Assembly: GCA_021767245.1 (NCBI GenBank)
Contig: JAASTO010000136.1
Span: 1-7,197, forward strand
Source: Balneolaceae bacterium
GTDB lineage: Bacteria > Bacteroidota > Rhodothermia > Balneolales > Balneolaceae
Direction: 5' to 3'
DNA: 7,197 bases
Shown here one piece after another: positions 5,637 through 7,197 of this stretch. A program made the translations under genes and the position numbers. Position 1 is the stretch's first letter; the number at the start of each line of letters is the position of its first letter. The notes beneath the pieces are model-generated. The model searched no databases. It was not told the origin of the DNA and saw only the letters and a list, made by a program, of their open reading frames with translations.

Positions 5637-6796
5637 CAGGCTATGGTGAACATTCGATCAAGAACAGCATCCAGCTTATCCACAAAATAGGTGATGTCTT
5701 CTTCAGTATTTTGTTTCCCAAGGCTGACCCTGATGCTTGAGTTAGCCAAATTAGGTTCCATTCCGATTCCTGCAAGCACGTGTGAAGGTTCAACCGCTCC
5801 GGATGTACAGGCAGAACCGTTAGAGACGCAAATACCTTCAATATCAAGGTTTAACAGTAACATCTCACCGTCAATATGTTTGTTGTCAGCATCACTGAAG
5901 GAGAGGTTTAAGATATGTGGGACGCCGTCATCCTGAGGTCCGTTTACGGTAACCTTAACGGACAATTTCTCCCTGAGTTGTTCCAGCAGCAGAGACCTGA
6001 GTTTTGTAAAGCGAGCTGTATGTTCGTCCATTTCTTCGATAGTCAGTTCAAGAGCTTTGGTAAAACCAACGATGCCCGGCACATTCAGGGTACCGCCACG
6101 CCGGCGCCTTTCCTGTGACCCGCCGATCATCCACGGCACCCAACGAGCCCCATTTTTAACATACATGATACCGGTACCTTTGGGTCCGTAGATCTTATGC
6201 GCACTGCCACTGAGGAAATCAACTCCCAGTTCCTTAACATCCACGGGAAGTTTACCCAGGCTTTGCACGGTATCGGAGTGAAAGGGTACATCAAACTCAC
6301 GGCAAACCTCAGCAATTTCAGACAGTGGGTTGATGGTGCCGATCTCATTATTAACGTGCATCAGGCTCACCAAAGCGGTGTTTTCGTTGATGACCTCACG
6401 TACGGCATCGGCTGTGATTTTACCCGATGCATCAGGCTTGGCAAACACTGGTTTGATCCCCCGCATTTTTTCCATTTCCACCGTGTGAAGCACGGCATGG
6501 TGTTCGATCTCTGAAGTGATCACTTCATTTTTATTTCCAGAAACGGCTAATGCGCCTTTGATCACAGCATTATCGCTTTCCGTTCCGCCACTGGTAAATA
6601 CGATCTCCGAAGGTTCCGCACCGATCAGGGAGGCTACCTTTTCACGGGCATCTTCAATTACTACTTTTGTCTTTTGTCCCAGGTGATGGGCTGAGTTTGG
6701 ATTCCCATAGTTTTCTTTCAAGTAGGGCATCATGGCCTCTAAAACCCGCTGGTCTAAGGGGGTGGTAGCCGCGTGATCGAAGTAAACCGTTTTCAT
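5636..6796 (-). CDS. Cysteine desulfurase, IscS/NifS type (class V aminotransferase fold)
   Basis: This 386-residue PLP enzyme converts L-cysteine to alanine and passes the sulfur as a persulfide to Fe-S cluster assembly or tRNA thiolation partners in the cytosol. The sequence begins with the typical VYFDHAATTPLD (4-15). FTSGGTESDNAVI (67-79) binds the cofactor phosphate, H100 and D175 (FHSDTVQ) contact the PLP ring, and K201 in SGSAHKIYGPKG forms the Schiff base. C330 in SNGSACTSGAVEPSHVL is the catalytic cysteine on a long loop, marking group I (IscS/NifS) rather than SufS. SSIRVSLG at 353-360 supplies the substrate-binding arginine R356. The C-terminus stops soon after the last helix, without the longer IscU-docking tail of E. 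coli IscS. There is no iscU or mnmA neighbour in view, so iscS and nifS cannot be told apart. It is the first gene of the four-gene operon and is divergent from pgk. Confidence 0.95.
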   Translation of the reverse strand: MKTVYFDHAATTPLDQRVLEAMMPYLKENYGNPNSAHHLGQKTKVVIEDAREKVASLIGAEPSEIVFTSGGTESDNAVIKGALAVSGNKNEVITSEIEHHAVLHTVEMEKMRGIKPVFAKPDASGKITADAVREVINENTALVSLMHVNNEIGTINPLSEIAEVCREFDVPFHSDTVQSLGKLPVDVKELGVDFLSGSAHKIYGPKGTGIMYVKNGARWVPWMIGGSQERRRRGGTLNVPGIVGFTKALELTIEEMDEHTARFTKLRSLLLEQLREKLSVKVTVNGPQDDGVPHILNLSFSDADNKHIDGEMLLLNLDIEGICVSNGSACTSGAVEPSHVLAGIGMEPNLANSSIRVSLGKQNTEEDITYFVDKLDAVLDRMFTIA

Positions 6797-6841
6797 TTAT
6801 TCAGATGATTTCAGATTAAAACTCAGTGCGCTAAAAATATT

Positions 6842-6873
6842 CAAATTGACGGTGAAAAACAGGGAGTAATCAA
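6842..6873 (-). promoter_or_regulatory. Candidate promoter of the cysteine desulfurase operon
   Basis: On the minus strand a TTG (6873-6871) is followed after 21 bases by TCAATTTG (6849-6842). This matches the Bacteroidota-type promoter pattern TTG...TAnnTTTG at all but one fixed position. Transcription would begin near 6836, about 40 bases before the ATG at 6796. The match is by eye only. Confidence 0.35.
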
Positions 6874-6876
6874 GGT

Positions 6877-6898
6877 TCATGAAAACTTCATTTCATGA
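6877..6898. promoter_or_regulatory. Inverted repeat between divergent desulfurase and pgk promoters
   Basis: TCATGAAA at 6877-6884 and TTTCATGA at 6891-6898 are perfect eight-base arms with a six-base spacer (ACTTCA). The dyad lies just upstream of the predicted -33 elements of both divergent promoters (6873 on the minus strand and 6906 on the plus strand). A regulator bound here could affect both genes. No adjacent regulator gene is visible, so the binding protein is unknown. Confidence 0.45.
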
Positions 6899-6905
6899 TG
6901 AGAAC

Positions 6906-6935
6906 TTGGTACCTTAGGACGCAAAGTTAACTTTA
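6906..6935 (+). promoter_or_regulatory. Candidate promoter of pgk
   Basis: TTG at 6906-6908 and TAACTTTA at 6928-6935 are separated by 19 bases, fitting the Bacteroidota-type pattern TTG...TAnnTTTG with one mismatch in the -7 element. Transcription would then begin near 6941, after the ATG at 6937. This would leave the ATG at 6952 as the only usable start and give a very short leader. The match is by eye only. Confidence 0.35.
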
Positions 6936-6951
6936 AATGACCAAAAAACTC

Positions 6952-7197
6952 ATGGCTAAACTCACTCTCAACGACGTCGAAGTAAAAGGCAAAAAAGTGC
7001 TGATGCGCGTGGATTTCAACGTGCCGATCGAAAATGGAAAGATCACCGATGATAACCGTATTGTTCAGGCTTTGCCATCTATTAAACATGTGATCGAAAA
7101 CGGAGGGCTGCTGATATTGACAAGTCATTTAGGCCGACCTGCCGGTGAATTCGATCCTGAATTTTCACTCAAACCAGCGGCAGACCATCTTGCAACA
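6952..7197 (+). CDS. pgk: Phosphoglycerate kinase, N-terminal part (runs off the window)
   Basis: The first 82 codons of phosphoglycerate kinase are present; about four fifths of the gene lies beyond the window end. The enzyme transfers phosphate between 1,3-bisphosphoglycerate and ADP in glycolysis. The N-terminal 3-phosphoglycerate-binding domain is clear: KVLMRVDFNVPIENGKI at 15-31 with R19, D21 and N23, then R36 in DDNRIVQALPSI, then TSHLGRP at 57-63 with H59 and R62, followed by FSLKPAADHLA. I chose the ATG at 6952 (MAKLTLNDVEV) because it matches the usual length before the RVDFNVP motif. An in-frame ATG at 6937 would add MTKKL. Neither has a good ribosome binding site, and the candidate promoter at 6906-6935 favours the shorter form. 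It is divergent from the desulfurase operon. Confidence 0.95.
   Translation, partial: MAKLTLNDVEVKGKKVLMRVDFNVPIENGKITDDNRIVQALPSIKHVIENGGLLILTSHLGRPAGEFDPEFSLKPAADHLAT

Noticed and set aside
5370..5690. Plus-strand open frame opposite the LOG/desulfurase junction
   Set aside because: It is a shadow of two well-supported minus-strand genes, with no domain-like sequence.
6877..7128. Minus-strand open frame across the desulfurase/pgk gap and the pgk start
   Set aside because: It is antisense to the clear N-terminus of phosphoglycerate kinase and spans the divergent promoter region.

Overview
The window reads as a piece of ordinary chromosome from a Bacteroidota-type bacterium, most likely of the Balneolales/Rhodothermales group. 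This is an inference. It rests on the style of the proteins: an HRDC-type RNase D with a long C-terminal arm, a small four-helix protein ending PWPFRGLGAGWF, and a CDF transporter with a cysteine-rich tail. It also rests on weak or absent Shine-Dalgarno signals and AT-rich, TTG...TAnnTTTG-like promoter candidates. No lineage marker settles it. There is no rRNA, tRNA, CRISPR array, transposase or phage gene.

Layout. Positions 1-33 may be the tail of an upstream plus-strand gene. A cation diffusion facilitator metal exporter follows (65-1072, plus, TTG start). It converges on a ribonuclease D (1213-2364, minus). The 140-bp gap between them holds a minus-strand terminator, a 14-bp palindrome and a REP-like inverted repeat. 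Next comes an AT-rich two-gene module on the plus strand: a four-helix membrane protein (2503-2958; about 32% G+C by hand count) overlapping by 8 bases a 69-residue XRE-type regulator (2951-3160). A perfect 19-bp palindrome lies over the predicted -10 box of this module. An aldo/keto reductase (3196-4080, minus) follows, with a strong inverted repeat upstream of its start.

From 6796 down to 4197 four minus-strand genes are closely spaced and probably form one operon: an IscS/NifS-type cysteine desulfurase, a LOG-family nucleotide-processing protein (one-base stop/start overlap), a DUF1499 protein, and a four-helix membrane protein with histidines in its helices. A hairpin plus T-run at 4143-4174 closes the operon. 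Divergent from it, the first 82 codons of phosphoglycerate kinase run off the window end (6952-7197, plus). The 155-bp divergent gap holds two candidate promoters on either side of a perfect inverted repeat.

How the genes fit together. Most are independent housekeeping functions: metal export, RNA processing, carbonyl reduction, sulfur mobilisation for Fe-S clusters and tRNA thiolation, and glycolysis. The part that looks like a self-contained accessory system is the membrane protein/XRE pair with its own apparent operator. I see no sign of a large undescribed system; the items worth checking are small regulatory and family-level observations.
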